DNA from: an uncultured Bacteroides sp.
Lineage (GTDB): Bacteria > Bacteroidota > Bacteroidia > Bacteroidales > Bacteroidaceae
Direction: 5' to 3'
DNA length: 43,275 nt
NCBI RefSeq assembly: GCF_905207245.1
Contig: NZ_CAJLKP010000053.1
Coordinates: forward strand, 1 to 43,275
Below the pieces are notes generated by a model, which did no database searches, was not told the DNA's origin, and saw only the letters and a list, made by a program, of their open reading frames with translations. Made by a program: the position numbers and the translations under genes. Shown piece after piece: positions 8,477-16,069 of the stretch; the first letter of the stretch is position 1; the number at the start of each line of letters is the position of its first letter.

Positions 8477-8896
8477 TTAGTTCTTCGCATAACTGGCATC
8501 TGTCATCATTATAATCTTACCATCCAATTTACCGCTAAGATAATGATCGCGTACCCACACATTCTCAAAGTACTTTACTTTTCCATCAGGAAAAGTCATT
8601 CTCAATGCTTCTTTACTATTATCAGCCCAGCGCCAGGAAAATTCTCTATCAACTGTTGTTTTTCCACTCTCATCATACGTTATTGTGAGCTCCTGACCCT
8701 TATTATTATCTTTGAAGAATTTCAGTTGATAAGTGCATGGTGATCCCTCATTCGTCTCTGATTCATCCACCCATGTTCGGTCACATAGTTTCTTATCGCT
8801 ATTCTCCATAGTATAATAGACATCATCTCCACAAGACATCAAACCAATAACAAAAGTACATAGCAGTAGTATTTTTCCAACATTCAAAGTTTTCAT
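8477..8896 (-). CDS. Small predicted lipoprotein (paralogue of neighbour)
   Basis: A 139-residue protein starting at the ATG at 8896 (MKTLNVGK); an upstream in-frame TTG at 8905 is less likely. The lipobox LMSC gives a lipidated Cys22 followed by GDD, again a weak acidic surface-export pattern. The mature domain shares its motif order with the protein at 8051-8458, but sequence identity is low, so the duplication is old. It contains two extra cysteines (in KKLCDRTW and SPCTYQL) that could form a disulphide and that the paralogue lacks. A -7 box at 8926-8933 suggests it is the first gene of a two-gene operon. Function unknown. Confidence 0.75.
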   Translation of the reverse strand: MKTLNVGKILLLCTFVIGLMSCGDDVYYTMENSDKKLCDRTWVDESETNEGSPCTYQLKFFKDNNKGQELTITYDESGKTTVDREFSWRWADNSKEALRMTFPDGKVKYFENVWVRDHYLSGKLDGKIIMMTDASYAKN

Positions 8897-8925
8897 AATT
8901 TCCAAGTTTAGTTAATACCTGCGGA

Positions 8926-8933
8926 CAAAAATA
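8926..8933 (-). promoter_or_regulatory. Candidate -7 box for the lipoprotein pair
   Basis: The minus strand reads TATTTTTG, an exact TAnnTTTG match, about 29 bp before the ATG at 8896. The -33 region is not well conserved. The box sits between the MFS gene stop (8954) and the lipoprotein start. Confidence 0.55.
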
Positions 8934-8953
8934 CGAAAAGATATTGAAATGTC

Positions 8954-10096
8954 TTAATATTTTGCCTGATATTTCTTATAGAAGACCAGAAACAAAATGA
9001 AACCCAGCAAGGCAAAAGGCACTCCTGCCAATGCAGGATAGCGGTAGCCACCACTAACAGCCACTCCACCCACATAAGCTCCGATTGCGTTACCCAGATT
9101 GAACGCCACTTGCACACAAGCTGCCCCCAGCATCTCCCCGCCTTTGGCTACACGGATAATCAAGACCTGTTCCGGACTGGAAACAGCGAACAGGCCTGCT
9201 GTGCATAAACACATCAGCAATGCAGATAACCACGGATAAGGTGACAAGAAGAATATCAACAACAATAAAACACAAATCATAGCCTGCACGGTAGTTCCTA
9301 CTTTTCCGGGAGTATAACGATCAGAAAGACGACCACTAACCAAGTTTCCTACCACCATACCAAAACCTGCCAATACCATCAACCCGGTAATACTATCAGC
9401 ACTGAACCCGGACACATCCGTCAGCAACGGATTGATATAGCTGTACCAACAAAAAACACCTCCGTTCCCTAATGCCGTTGCACCCAGAATAAGCCAGGGA
9501 GCAGGCGTTTTCAGAAACCGGAATTGCCCTTTGAACCCTGTATCTTTCAACCCCTCCACATGAGGCACCCAGCGCCAGATATAATAAAGGATAATCACTC
9601 CCCAACAACCCACCAATAAGAAAGTAACACGCCAGGAAATAGAATTACTCAATGATGTACCCAACGGAACACCGAAAAGATTGGCAATAGTCATTCCCGC
9701 TATCATTATCGACACAGCCTCGGAACCTTTTCCTTTATCAGCCAGTTTTTCCGCAACAATAGATGCCACCCCGAAGTATGCACCGTGGGGAAGTCCGGAA
9801 ACGAAGCGTGCCAATAACAACACCCAATAGTTAGGTGCCATTGCCGCACAGATATTTCCCACCATAATCAGTGTCACCAACACCAACAAAATGTGTTTCA
9901 ACGGATGCTTACGGGCTAAAATTAAAGCAGGTGCCCCCACACAAACCCCTAAAGCATATGCGGAAATAAAATGTCCTGCAACAGGAATGCTAATCCCCAA
10001 ATCCTTAGCAACATCGGGCAGAATACCCATCATGACAAACTCCGCAATTCCCAATCCCAGGGTGCCAAATGCTAATGCGATAAGACTCTTCTTCAT
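8954..10096 (-). CDS. MFS transporter, AraJ/DHA1-like
   Basis: A 380-residue inner-membrane protein with about 12 membrane helices, of the drug:H+ antiporter-1 type close to AraJ/YdhP. It opens with the family-typical FGTLGLGIAEFVMMGILPDVA. It has LLLARFVSGLPHGAYFGVAS in helix 4, where DHA1 exporters carry motif B-like residues, and the loop motif GRLSDRYTPGK between helices in the second half. Export of a small molecule by proton exchange is likely; the substrate is unknown. It has its own -7 box (10135-10142) and is divergent from the peroxidase gene. The 57-bp gap to the lipoprotein pair contains another promoter-like box, so the two units are probably separate. Confidence 0.88.
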   Translation of the reverse strand: MKKSLIALAFGTLGLGIAEFVMMGILPDVAKDLGISIPVAGHFISAYALGVCVGAPALILARKHPLKHILLVLVTLIMVGNICAAMAPNYWVLLLARFVSGLPHGAYFGVASIVAEKLADKGKGSEAVSIMIAGMTIANLFGVPLGTSLSNSISWRVTFLLVGCWGVIILYYIWRWVPHVEGLKDTGFKGQFRFLKTPAPWLILGATALGNGGVFCWYSYINPLLTDVSGFSADSITGLMVLAGFGMVVGNLVSGRLSDRYTPGKVGTTVQAMICVLLLLIFFLSPYPWLSALLMCLCTAGLFAVSSPEQVLIIRVAKGGEMLGAACVQVAFNLGNAIGAYVGGVAVSGGYRYPALAGVPFALLGFILFLVFYKKYQAKY

Positions 10097-10134
10097 ACTT
10101 ATTTTACCTAAAAACTAACCTTTTTACCGGGGTG

Positions 10135-10142
10135 CAAAGGTA
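10135..10142 (-). promoter_or_regulatory. Candidate -7 box for the MFS gene
   Basis: The minus strand reads TACCTTTG, matching TAnnTTTG, 38 bp upstream of the ATG. A TTG lies 15 bp further upstream, closer than the usual spacing. Confidence 0.5.
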
Positions 10143-10207
10143 GTCTTTTTTTCATTCCAATGATAAACTATTTAAGACTGTATTTTGTTTTTATATACAA
10201 ACAGAAT

Positions 10208-10753
10208 ATGAAGATGAAAACAATTATAATAAGCATATGTATGGCAATGATGGCAATAGCTGCCCAAGCACAGCAGAAGAGTTTCTATGACTTCACAGTC
10301 AAGACTATTGATGGAAAAGAGATATCACTTTCTACCTTTAAAGGTAAAAAAGTGCTGGTGGTTAATGTCGCTTCCAAATGTGGATTCACTCCGCAGTACG
10401 CCAAACTCGAAGAATTATATACCAGATATGGGAAAGATAATTTTGTAGTAATTGGTTTTCCTGCCAATAACTTCATGCATCAGGAACCGGGAAGCAATGA
10501 AGAAATCAAAGAATTCTGCACCTTGAATTATGGAGTTACCTTTCCGATGATGGAAAAGATTTCCGTTAAAGGAAAAGACATTGCCCCCCTATACAGTTGG
10601 CTCACCAAGAAAAGTGAGAACGGTGTCCAAGATGCAAAAGTTGGCTGGAATTTCCATAAATTCCTGATAGATGAAAACGGGAAATGGGTAGCTTCTTATG
10701 GTTCGACGACTGATCCGCTATCAGAGAAAATAGTGGAATGGATCGAGAAATGA
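10208..10753 (+). CDS. Exported glutathione peroxidase family protein
   Basis: A thiol peroxidase of the GPx family, probably thioredoxin-dependent as in most bacteria. Starting at the ATG at 10208 it has 181 residues. A Sec signal peptide (MKMKTIIISICMAMMAIAAQA, cleavage near residue 21) predicts a periplasmic enzyme, unlike the cytosolic E. coli homologue. The peroxidatic Cys58 (SKCGFTPQ), the Trp of VGWNFHKFL and the resolving Cys104 (EFCTLNYGVTFP) are present. The block usually written FPCNQF reads FPANNF here, so the catalytic-tetrad glutamine position is Asn and the block cysteine is Ala. An upstream in-frame start at 10160 would break the signal peptide and was rejected. Confidence 0.9.
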   Translation: MKMKTIIISICMAMMAIAAQAQQKSFYDFTVKTIDGKEISLSTFKGKKVLVVNVASKCGFTPQYAKLEELYTRYGKDNFVVIGFPANNFMHQEPGSNEEIKEFCTLNYGVTFPMMEKISVKGKDIAPLYSWLTKKSENGVQDAKVGWNFHKFLIDENGKWVASYGSTTDPLSEKIVEWIEK

Positions 10754-10755
10754 TT

Positions 10756-10951
10756 TTATTGCATAATTGGCAAAATCATTGCAAAGCGGCTCCCCTTACC
10801 CGGATCTGAATACAACTCAATCATAGCCCCCAGTCACATTCGTAAATTGTTCGATTAGCTTCCAATTGGGATAATTGACACCGGAAAATACAATAGGGAT
10901 TTCTTTTACGAGTCGGTGTCCACATTTCAACAGTATGAACTGCAATAAAGC
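10756..10951 (-). pseudogene. Remnant of a sensor histidine kinase
   Basis: Two pieces of a kinase gene can be read on the minus strand in different frames. About 10829-10951 encodes LLKCGHRLVKEIPIVFSGVN followed by YPNWKLIEQF and NVTGGYD, the strand-turn pattern of the ABC-substrate-binding-like sensor domain found on Bacteroides kinases. About 10756-10832 encodes MIELYSDPGKGSRFAMILP then a stop, the very C-terminal end of a kinase ATPase domain. They are joined by an internal deletion and a frameshift near 10830. A hydrophobic, signal-like reading frame beginning about 11092 (MIYSYIISVWIYVYGIFFLV) may be the decayed N-terminus. The stop lies 3 bp past the peroxidase gene stop. Confidence 0.65.
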
Positions 10952-11146
10952 CCATCCCCTCTATTCTATATTTACGTTTGCTTTAAATTGGAGGACAAAT
11001 GTATATAAATTGATAAGGTGTGGGCAGTGATACCAAAAAGAAGATACCGTAAACATAGATCCATACGGATATGATGTAAGAATAAATCATTAATAGCTCA
11101 CTCCAAAGAAAGAGCATCACTTTGTCCCGTCAACCTAAATGTGGAA

Positions 11147-11222
11147 GGGCTACACCCTTTCAACCGGATGGTGTAGCCTTAAGCATAAAAGGGTGTAGCT
11201 ATCCAAAGCAAAGGGTGTAGCC
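11147..11222. repeat. Four-unit repeat, GGTGTAGC at 22-bp period, first unit inverted
   Basis: GGTGTAGC starts at 11170, 11192 and 11214, exactly 22 bp apart. An inverted copy (GGGCTACACCC, 11147-11157) lies one period before the first. The inverted unit can pair perfectly with the GGGTGTAGCC at 11213-11222 and nearly with the others. Spacers between units are A-rich and only loosely similar (AAGCATAAAAG, CCAAAGCAAAG). No gene overlaps it. Confidence 0.75.
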
Positions 11223-11414
11223 ATCACAGACAATTGATTATTAATCATTTATAAACTTGTAAATTCATTAAAATAAAGAAACAAATGTTGGGGCACCAAT
11301 CAAACCATGTAACGAAAGAAAAAATGTATGCACTCGACAAACAGGTGCATAACTATGAGGGGCTATGCCGGGAAAATACATTCTGAAGTTACTGCAAAAC
11401 TAAAAGCTGGTCAG

Positions 11415-11471
11415 ACAAAAAATAGAGAGATTGCTTCAGTTGTAGCGCAAACAAAATCCTCTATTTTTTGT
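11415..11471 (+). terminator. Strong hairpin ending in a T-tract; terminator or attenuator
   Basis: ACAAAAAATAGAG (11415-11427) pairs perfectly with CTCTATTTTTTGT (11459-11471). Within the loop a further GATTGC...GCAA/AATC pairing is possible. With its T-run it resembles an intrinsic terminator, yet no gene ends just before it. It stands 61 bp before the ompA-type start, so it could end a small RNA or act in the leader of that gene. Confidence 0.5.
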
Positions 11472-11532
11472 TATTTAGTATAAATCTAACAAATAATGCT
11501 TAATTTCGCGAACTAAAAAATTTAAAAACAAG

Positions 11533-12654
11533 ATGAATATGCAATTAAAAAGAAATCTGATGCTTATGGTCTTAGGCCTTAGCACTTTAGCCGTATCGGC
11601 ACAAAATACTCAATCTTCCGCGCAAGGCACAGAAGAAAGTAACACAACGTTTAAGCCTCATTGGTATATGCAGGTACAAGCTGGTGCAGCAGAAACTATT
11701 GGTGAGGCAAGTTTCAAAGACCTGATATCTCCCACAGCAGCTCTTTCTGCCGGATATAAGTTTACCCCTCTGTGGGGAATACGTGCTGGTGTAAGTGGCT
11801 GGCAGGCAAAAGGAAAATGGGCGGTACTTCCCGACTCATACAAATTCAACTATCTGCAAGGAAATGTAGATGCCACACTCGACTTAAGCAACTTATTCTG
11901 CCACTATAATCCGAAGCGTTTCTTCAATGCTTATATGTTTTTGGGAGTAGGCGTTGCCGGTGGATTTAATAATGACGATGCAGTCGCATTGAACAATGCA
12001 GGTTATGACATGCAATATCTTTGGAGCGGCAAAAAAGTCTTTGTAGCCGGCCGTGGCGGTTTGGGTGCCAACCTACGCCTGAGCAAGCATGTATCTTTCA
12101 ATCTTGAAGTAAATGCAAATGTTCTGTCGGACAAGTTCAACTCCAAGAAGGCTGACAATGCTGACTGGCAGCTTAATGCACTGGCTGGTTTCACGTTCAA
12201 GTTTGGAAAGAGTAGCAAAAAGGCGAAACCGATGGTTACTTACACTCCGGAACCGGTAGTGGAAACTGTAGTAGAAGTGAAAGAAGAACCGGCTTATGTT
12301 CCTGCACCGGTAGAAGAGAAAAAAGAAGAAGTGAAGCCCCTGACTGAAAATATCTTCTTTAAGATTAATTCTGCTGTTATACGTTCCTCTGAGGAAAGCA
12401 AAATCGCCGAATTAGTTGCATTCCTGCAAAAGAATGCAGAAGTAAAAGTCTCTATTTGTGGATATGCAGACGCCGCAACCGGTACGGCAGCCATCAACAC
12501 ACGACTTTCCAAAGAACGTGCTTTAGCTGTTGAGAAAGCATTGAAAGCAAAAGGTATTGCTGCCGACAGAATTATGGTTGATTTTAAGGGAGACAAAGTA
12601 CAACCTTTCTCTAAAAATGATGAAAATCGTGTGGCAATCTGTATCACAGAATAA
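11533..12654 (+). CDS. OmpA family outer-membrane protein
   Basis: A 373-residue envelope protein. A Sec signal peptide (about residues 1-23, cleavage after VSA) precedes a region of alternating polar and aromatic strands with glycine-rich turns (about 25-215), consistent with an 8-stranded membrane barrel. A Pro/Glu/Val-rich linker (about 225-268) follows, then a C-terminal OmpA peptidoglycan-binding domain (about 270-373) with FFKINSAVI, SICGYADAATGT, NTRLSKERALAVEKALKAKG and NDENRVAI. The conserved Asp of GYAD and Arg of ENRVAI, which bind diaminopimelate, are present. ATGs at 11533 and 11539 are both possible starts. It is similar to the major OmpA of Bacteroides. A strong two-way terminator follows. 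Confidence 0.9.
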   Translation: MNMQLKRNLMLMVLGLSTLAVSAQNTQSSAQGTEESNTTFKPHWYMQVQAGAAETIGEASFKDLISPTAALSAGYKFTPLWGIRAGVSGWQAKGKWAVLPDSYKFNYLQGNVDATLDLSNLFCHYNPKRFFNAYMFLGVGVAGGFNNDDAVALNNAGYDMQYLWSGKKVFVAGRGGLGANLRLSKHVSFNLEVNANVLSDKFNSKKADNADWQLNALAGFTFKFGKSSKKAKPMVTYTPEPVVETVVEVKEEPAYVPAPVEEKKEEVKPLTENIFFKINSAVIRSSEESKIAELVAFLQKNAEVKVSICGYADAATGTAAINTRLSKERALAVEKALKAKGIAADRIMVDFKGDKVQPFSKNDENRVAICITE

Positions 12655-12678
12655 GCAACCAGAAATAAAACCTCTATA

Positions 12679-12735
12679 AAAAAAGGAGCTGTACTGCACC
12701 CTGAAGACAGGGTTAAATAGTACAGCTCCTTTTTT
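12679..12735. terminator. Bidirectional terminator between ompA-type gene and hybrid kinase
   Basis: A perfect 17-bp stem (12679-12695 with 12719-12735, core GGAGCTGTACT) has an A-run on the left and a T-run on the right. Its loop carries a second small stem, CCCTG-AAGA-CAGGG. It separates two convergent genes. Confidence 0.92.
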
Positions 12736-12742
12736 ATTGTCA

Positions 12743-15700
12743 TTACATAAAGATCAACTGCCTCTTCAGCAAGTCTATGATATCCCTTTGCAATTTCTGC
12801 GCATTGATAGGCTTGGAAGTATATGCATCGAAACCACTGTTCAGGATACGCTGTTCGTCTTCGGCATAAACATAAGCCGTCACTGCCATAATCGGGACAG
12901 TCGGTGATATTTCACGTATCATCTGGGTAGCTTCATATCCACTCTTCTTAGGCATATTGATATCCATCAATATCAAATGAGGGTTACACTTCTTGAATAA
13001 CTCTACAGCCTCTTCCCCATCCCATGCATGGAGAATGTTGTACTCGTTCTTCAGGATAGACTCGAACAACTGGAAATTGCTGTTATTATCTTCAGCAATT
13101 AAAACAGTCAGTTTATTCTCTACCTTTTGCATCCGGTGCTCTTTCAGTTCTTTCACCGATTTCAACGTCACAGGACGATAAGGAAGAGTGAACCAGAAAG
13201 TAGACCCCTTATCTACCTCAGATTCCACGCCTATCTCACCTCCCATATGCTCAACAATACTCTGGCAAATAGAAAGTCCCAGACCTGTGCCCTGAGCAAA
13301 AGAGTCAAGTTTCACAAAACGCCCGAACACGCTGTCTTTCTTATCATCTGCTATTCCGCATCCCGTATCCGTAACATAGAAGTACAGGAAGTCGGTATCC
13401 TTGAGATGATAGCCGAAAGTAATGCTGCCATCAGAGGTGAACTTCATTGCATTATTCAGCATATTCGTAACCACCTGCGTCAGCCTGTTTTTCTCAATGC
13501 TGACGGAGCAGTCCGGCATTTCCGGTATATAGCGGATGGGGACGGCTGCATTCTTCTGACGGAGTTGCGCAGAGGCTTCCATTTCTTTAAAGAGAGCATT
13601 CAGGTCCAAATCCGAGAAAATGAATTCAAGTGTCCCCGCCTCTATTTTAGAGAGATCCAGAATGTCGCCTACGAGTTGCAGTAGCAACGTATTATTGTTC
13701 TCGATGATATTGATGTATTCTTCCTTCTCCTCCTGTTCTTCCGCATCTGCCAGAATGCTGGAAAAACCAACAATCGCATTAAGAGGAGTACGTATCTCAT
13801 GACTCATGTTAGCCAGGAAAGCTGATTTCAAGCGGTTGGATTCTTCCGCCTTTTCCTTGGCTGTAATTAAATCCTGCTCCATTTTCTTTCGTCCGGTTAT
13901 CACAAGCGAAGAACCAATCAAAGTAATCGGCTTGTTATTTTCGTCTCTTTTGTCCACCGCAGCCTGAGCCTCAACCCATTCATAGCGTGCAACTCCATTC
14001 TTACGAACCACTACACGGTATTCTTCCTTAATCTTGGAAACATTGCCTTCCATCAGTTCTTTATATGCTTTCTTCACCCGGTCTCTATCCTGTTTGCAGA
14101 TTTTAGCAAAATATTGATAATCGGGCACGGAAAGCTGTTCTTCATTGACCACGCCGTCGTCATGGCTAAGTTCCACCGGACGATTGACGTCACAAAGCAT
14201 AGTACCTTTTTCCAAATCCCACTTCCAGGGAACAATGTTTGCCACATCAAGAGACATTGATAATTTATGATTGGCAGAGCGTAACATCTGTTGTGTTTCA
14301 GCCAGTTCAGTATTGTCAACGCAGAATACATCGATGTACCCTTTATGTTTGGAGGGCGTCAGAATCACATTGAAATAATTACCGCCAGCTTCGTTGTAGT
14401 GTTGAAAAGAAAGTTCTTTTTGAGTGGAAGCAACCATACTATAAAGATGAACCATTCTTTCGGTACCCTTGGGGTCAATTTCACTTCCCTTCTTACCGAT
14501 AACCGGACCCGATGATTTGAAATATTTCTCAAAACGGGGATTAGCTTCCACCGTAAGATAATCCACCACTTTGCCCGCCTGGTCAAAAATCAACTGATGT
14601 TTCAGGTATACAATAGGCATATTCTCGAACAAACTATGATAGCTTGTCATCAGCTTAATCTGCTCGGCCTGCTTTTTCCTTACCTTATACATCCACCACA
14701 TCCACATCCACATGAACAAAATAACAACAGTTACAATTGCAAATATGACACTATACTTATGCTGTTCCCAGAAAGTGGGTGGCATCATGTAGAACACGGT
14801 ATTGGAAGGACACAACTTAGGTGACAGTCCGGCTTCCACAAGATCCTGATAATTGAACATGGGAATAGGAGTGCCGGAACTGAGTATCTGAACCCCTTTT
14901 CCATATCCGCCGGACAAAACATTATTGACAATCTCAATTATCTTCCTGCCGACCGTTTTCTCGTCAATAAAATAACCACCTACCAATCCGTTCCGTTGCA
15001 ATCCGGTGTTATCCAACGAAAATATGGGGGAAGAAGAGTAATAGCTGAGAATTCTGGAAATGTTGTTAGTTAATACGACATTGCCATTCTGCATATCCTG
15101 CTGGGCCCATGAGAAGAAAAGTACACCTGTATGCTCTCCCGTATGATTTAAGGAATCAGCCAGCGCATCGGTGGTTATTTCACCGGCCACATAGTCTTTC
15201 AGTTTCAATTCGGGGAAGTCATCTCTCATGACATCCTTTATCTCCGAACGTAACTGAGCACTTATATAACGCATATCCGACAGGAAAACCAACTCGTCCA
15301 TCTGGGGCATCAGGTCCTGCATCAACGAGATGGTTTCCTTAATGTACGTCGGTGCATAGACAACCGTCAATGACAAATCTCCTTTATAGTCCTTCAATAG
15401 CACTCTTTCTTCCTCCGGAATTGCCCTTTTTTCACGATAAGCAGCTTGCGGACCTGCATAATTTGTTTCCGTGCAGAGTATGACAGGAACATCTTTCCAT
15501 TTTCTTTCAATACTGTCCTTCAGTAAGCCCCATGAAGCGCTACCCAAAAGAATCAGGAGTTTCGGAGGACTGTCGGCATATCTTTCAAAGAGCCTTTTCT
15601 CATATTGCAACAGTTCATCTGTATCCTGCATTTGCATCATTTGAGTATTCATGTGCTCCACATCTACCACAAAAGGAGAATTTTTATGCTGATAGGAGTT

Positions 15701-15883
15701 GTAAATGGGAATGATGAAGTCATTACTCCAACGGGAAGAGCCACTGTATGCATTGATAATCAGTATTGTATTTTCACTTCCCGGTTTAAATGCCGAAGAG
15801 CCTTCGCTAAAAACATTAACGGCATTTAATAAAAAGATTATCAATATAATAAATATCTTGGTTATTTTATACAAATATCTCAT
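12743..15883 (-). CDS. Hybrid two-component sensor kinase with periplasmic binding-protein-like domain
   Basis: A 1046-residue inner-membrane kinase. In order: a signal anchor or signal peptide (1-26); a periplasmic region resembling ABC substrate-binding sensor domains (about 38-340, with ILIINAYSGSSRW, LLILLGSASWG, VPVILCTETNYAG); a membrane helix (about 376-400, very Trp-rich); and two PAS-like segments (about 415-530 and 545-670). The phosphoacceptor domain follows with His695 (MSHEIRTPLNA), then the ATPase domain (DTGCGIAD, GTGLGLS) and a receiver with Asp974 (LILMDINMP) and Lys in TSKPI. Unlike the one-piece hybrid regulators that control polysaccharide loci, it has no AraC-type DNA-binding domain, so phosphate presumably passes to a separate protein not in this window. 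The ligand is unknown. Confidence 0.93.
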   Translation of the reverse strand: MRYLYKITKIFIILIIFLLNAVNVFSEGSSAFKPGSENTILIINAYSGSSRWSNDFIIPIYNSYQHKNSPFVVDVEHMNTQMMQMQDTDELLQYEKRLFERYADSPPKLLILLGSASWGLLKDSIERKWKDVPVILCTETNYAGPQAAYREKRAIPEEERVLLKDYKGDLSLTVVYAPTYIKETISLMQDLMPQMDELVFLSDMRYISAQLRSEIKDVMRDDFPELKLKDYVAGEITTDALADSLNHTGEHTGVLFFSWAQQDMQNGNVVLTNNISRILSYYSSSPIFSLDNTGLQRNGLVGGYFIDEKTVGRKIIEIVNNVLSGGYGKGVQILSSGTPIPMFNYQDLVEAGLSPKLCPSNTVFYMMPPTFWEQHKYSVIFAIVTVVILFMWMWMWWMYKVRKKQAEQIKLMTSYHSLFENMPIVYLKHQLIFDQAGKVVDYLTVEANPRFEKYFKSSGPVIGKKGSEIDPKGTERMVHLYSMVASTQKELSFQHYNEAGGNYFNVILTPSKHKGYIDVFCVDNTELAETQQMLRSANHKLSMSLDVANIVPWKWDLEKGTMLCDVNRPVELSHDDGVVNEEQLSVPDYQYFAKICKQDRDRVKKAYKELMEGNVSKIKEEYRVVVRKNGVARYEWVEAQAAVDKRDENNKPITLIGSSLVITGRKKMEQDLITAKEKAEESNRLKSAFLANMSHEIRTPLNAIVGFSSILADAEEQEEKEEYINIIENNNTLLLQLVGDILDLSKIEAGTLEFIFSDLDLNALFKEMEASAQLRQKNAAVPIRYIPEMPDCSVSIEKNRLTQVVTNMLNNAMKFTSDGSITFGYHLKDTDFLYFYVTDTGCGIADDKKDSVFGRFVKLDSFAQGTGLGLSICQSIVEHMGGEIGVESEVDKGSTFWFTLPYRPVTLKSVKELKEHRMQKVENKLTVLIAEDNNSNFQLFESILKNEYNILHAWDGEEAVELFKKCNPHLILMDINMPKKSGYEATQMIREISPTVPIMAVTAYVYAEDEQRILNSGFDAYTSKPINAQKLQRDIIDLLKRQLIFM

Positions 15884-15967
15884 TTAAGGCATAGTTTACT
15901 CCGTAAGCGTACCCTTTCTTTACCGAACATTGACTAAAAAGGCTGTCTCACAGATGATTTATATTGC

Positions 15968-15975
15968 AAAACTAA
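15968..15975 (-). promoter_or_regulatory. Candidate -7 box for the hybrid kinase
   Basis: The minus strand reads TAGTTTTG, matching TAnnTTTG, 84 bp upstream of the ATG. A perfect 10-bp palindrome, GTGAATTCAC (15987-15996), lies 11 bp further upstream in the -33 region and could be a regulator site. Confidence 0.45.
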
Positions 15976-16040
15976 TTAAAAATCAGTGAATTCACAGTTT
16001 TATGAAAAAAGTTTTTTTAGGTAATCTCCCATATTCTGCG

Positions 16041-16048
16041 TACTTTTG
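16041..16048 (+). promoter_or_regulatory. Candidate -7 box for sbcD
   Basis: TACTTTTG matches TAnnTTTG and ends 21 bp before the ATG at 16070. A T-run (16012-16018) lies in the -33 region. The box overlaps the TTG at 16046, so that codon cannot be the translation start. Confidence 0.6.
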
Positions 16049-16069
16049 AAAGCAGAAAACTGTATAAAC

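Larger units (their letters stand above)
10754..11532. other. 779-bp stretch without an intact gene
   Basis: No complete gene is visible on either strand. From left to right it holds a frameshifted and internally deleted histidine-kinase remnant (10756-10951, perhaps reaching about 11090), a 22-bp-period repeat (11147-11222), AT-rich sequence with no assignable feature (11223-11414) and a strong hairpin (11415-11471). It ends with the leader of the ompA-type gene. A TAATTTCG at 11501-11508 is a one-mismatch -7 box candidate for that gene. Confidence 0.7.

Noticed and set aside
10160..10207. N-terminal extension of the peroxidase from 10160
   Set aside because: It would place 16 extra residues, including charged ones, before a clear signal peptide that starts at 10208.
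15987..15996. GTGAATTCAC palindrome as a defined operator
   Set aside because: Only 10 bp and containing a common restriction-type core; flanks are not symmetric, so it is noted only as a possible site with the kinase promoter.
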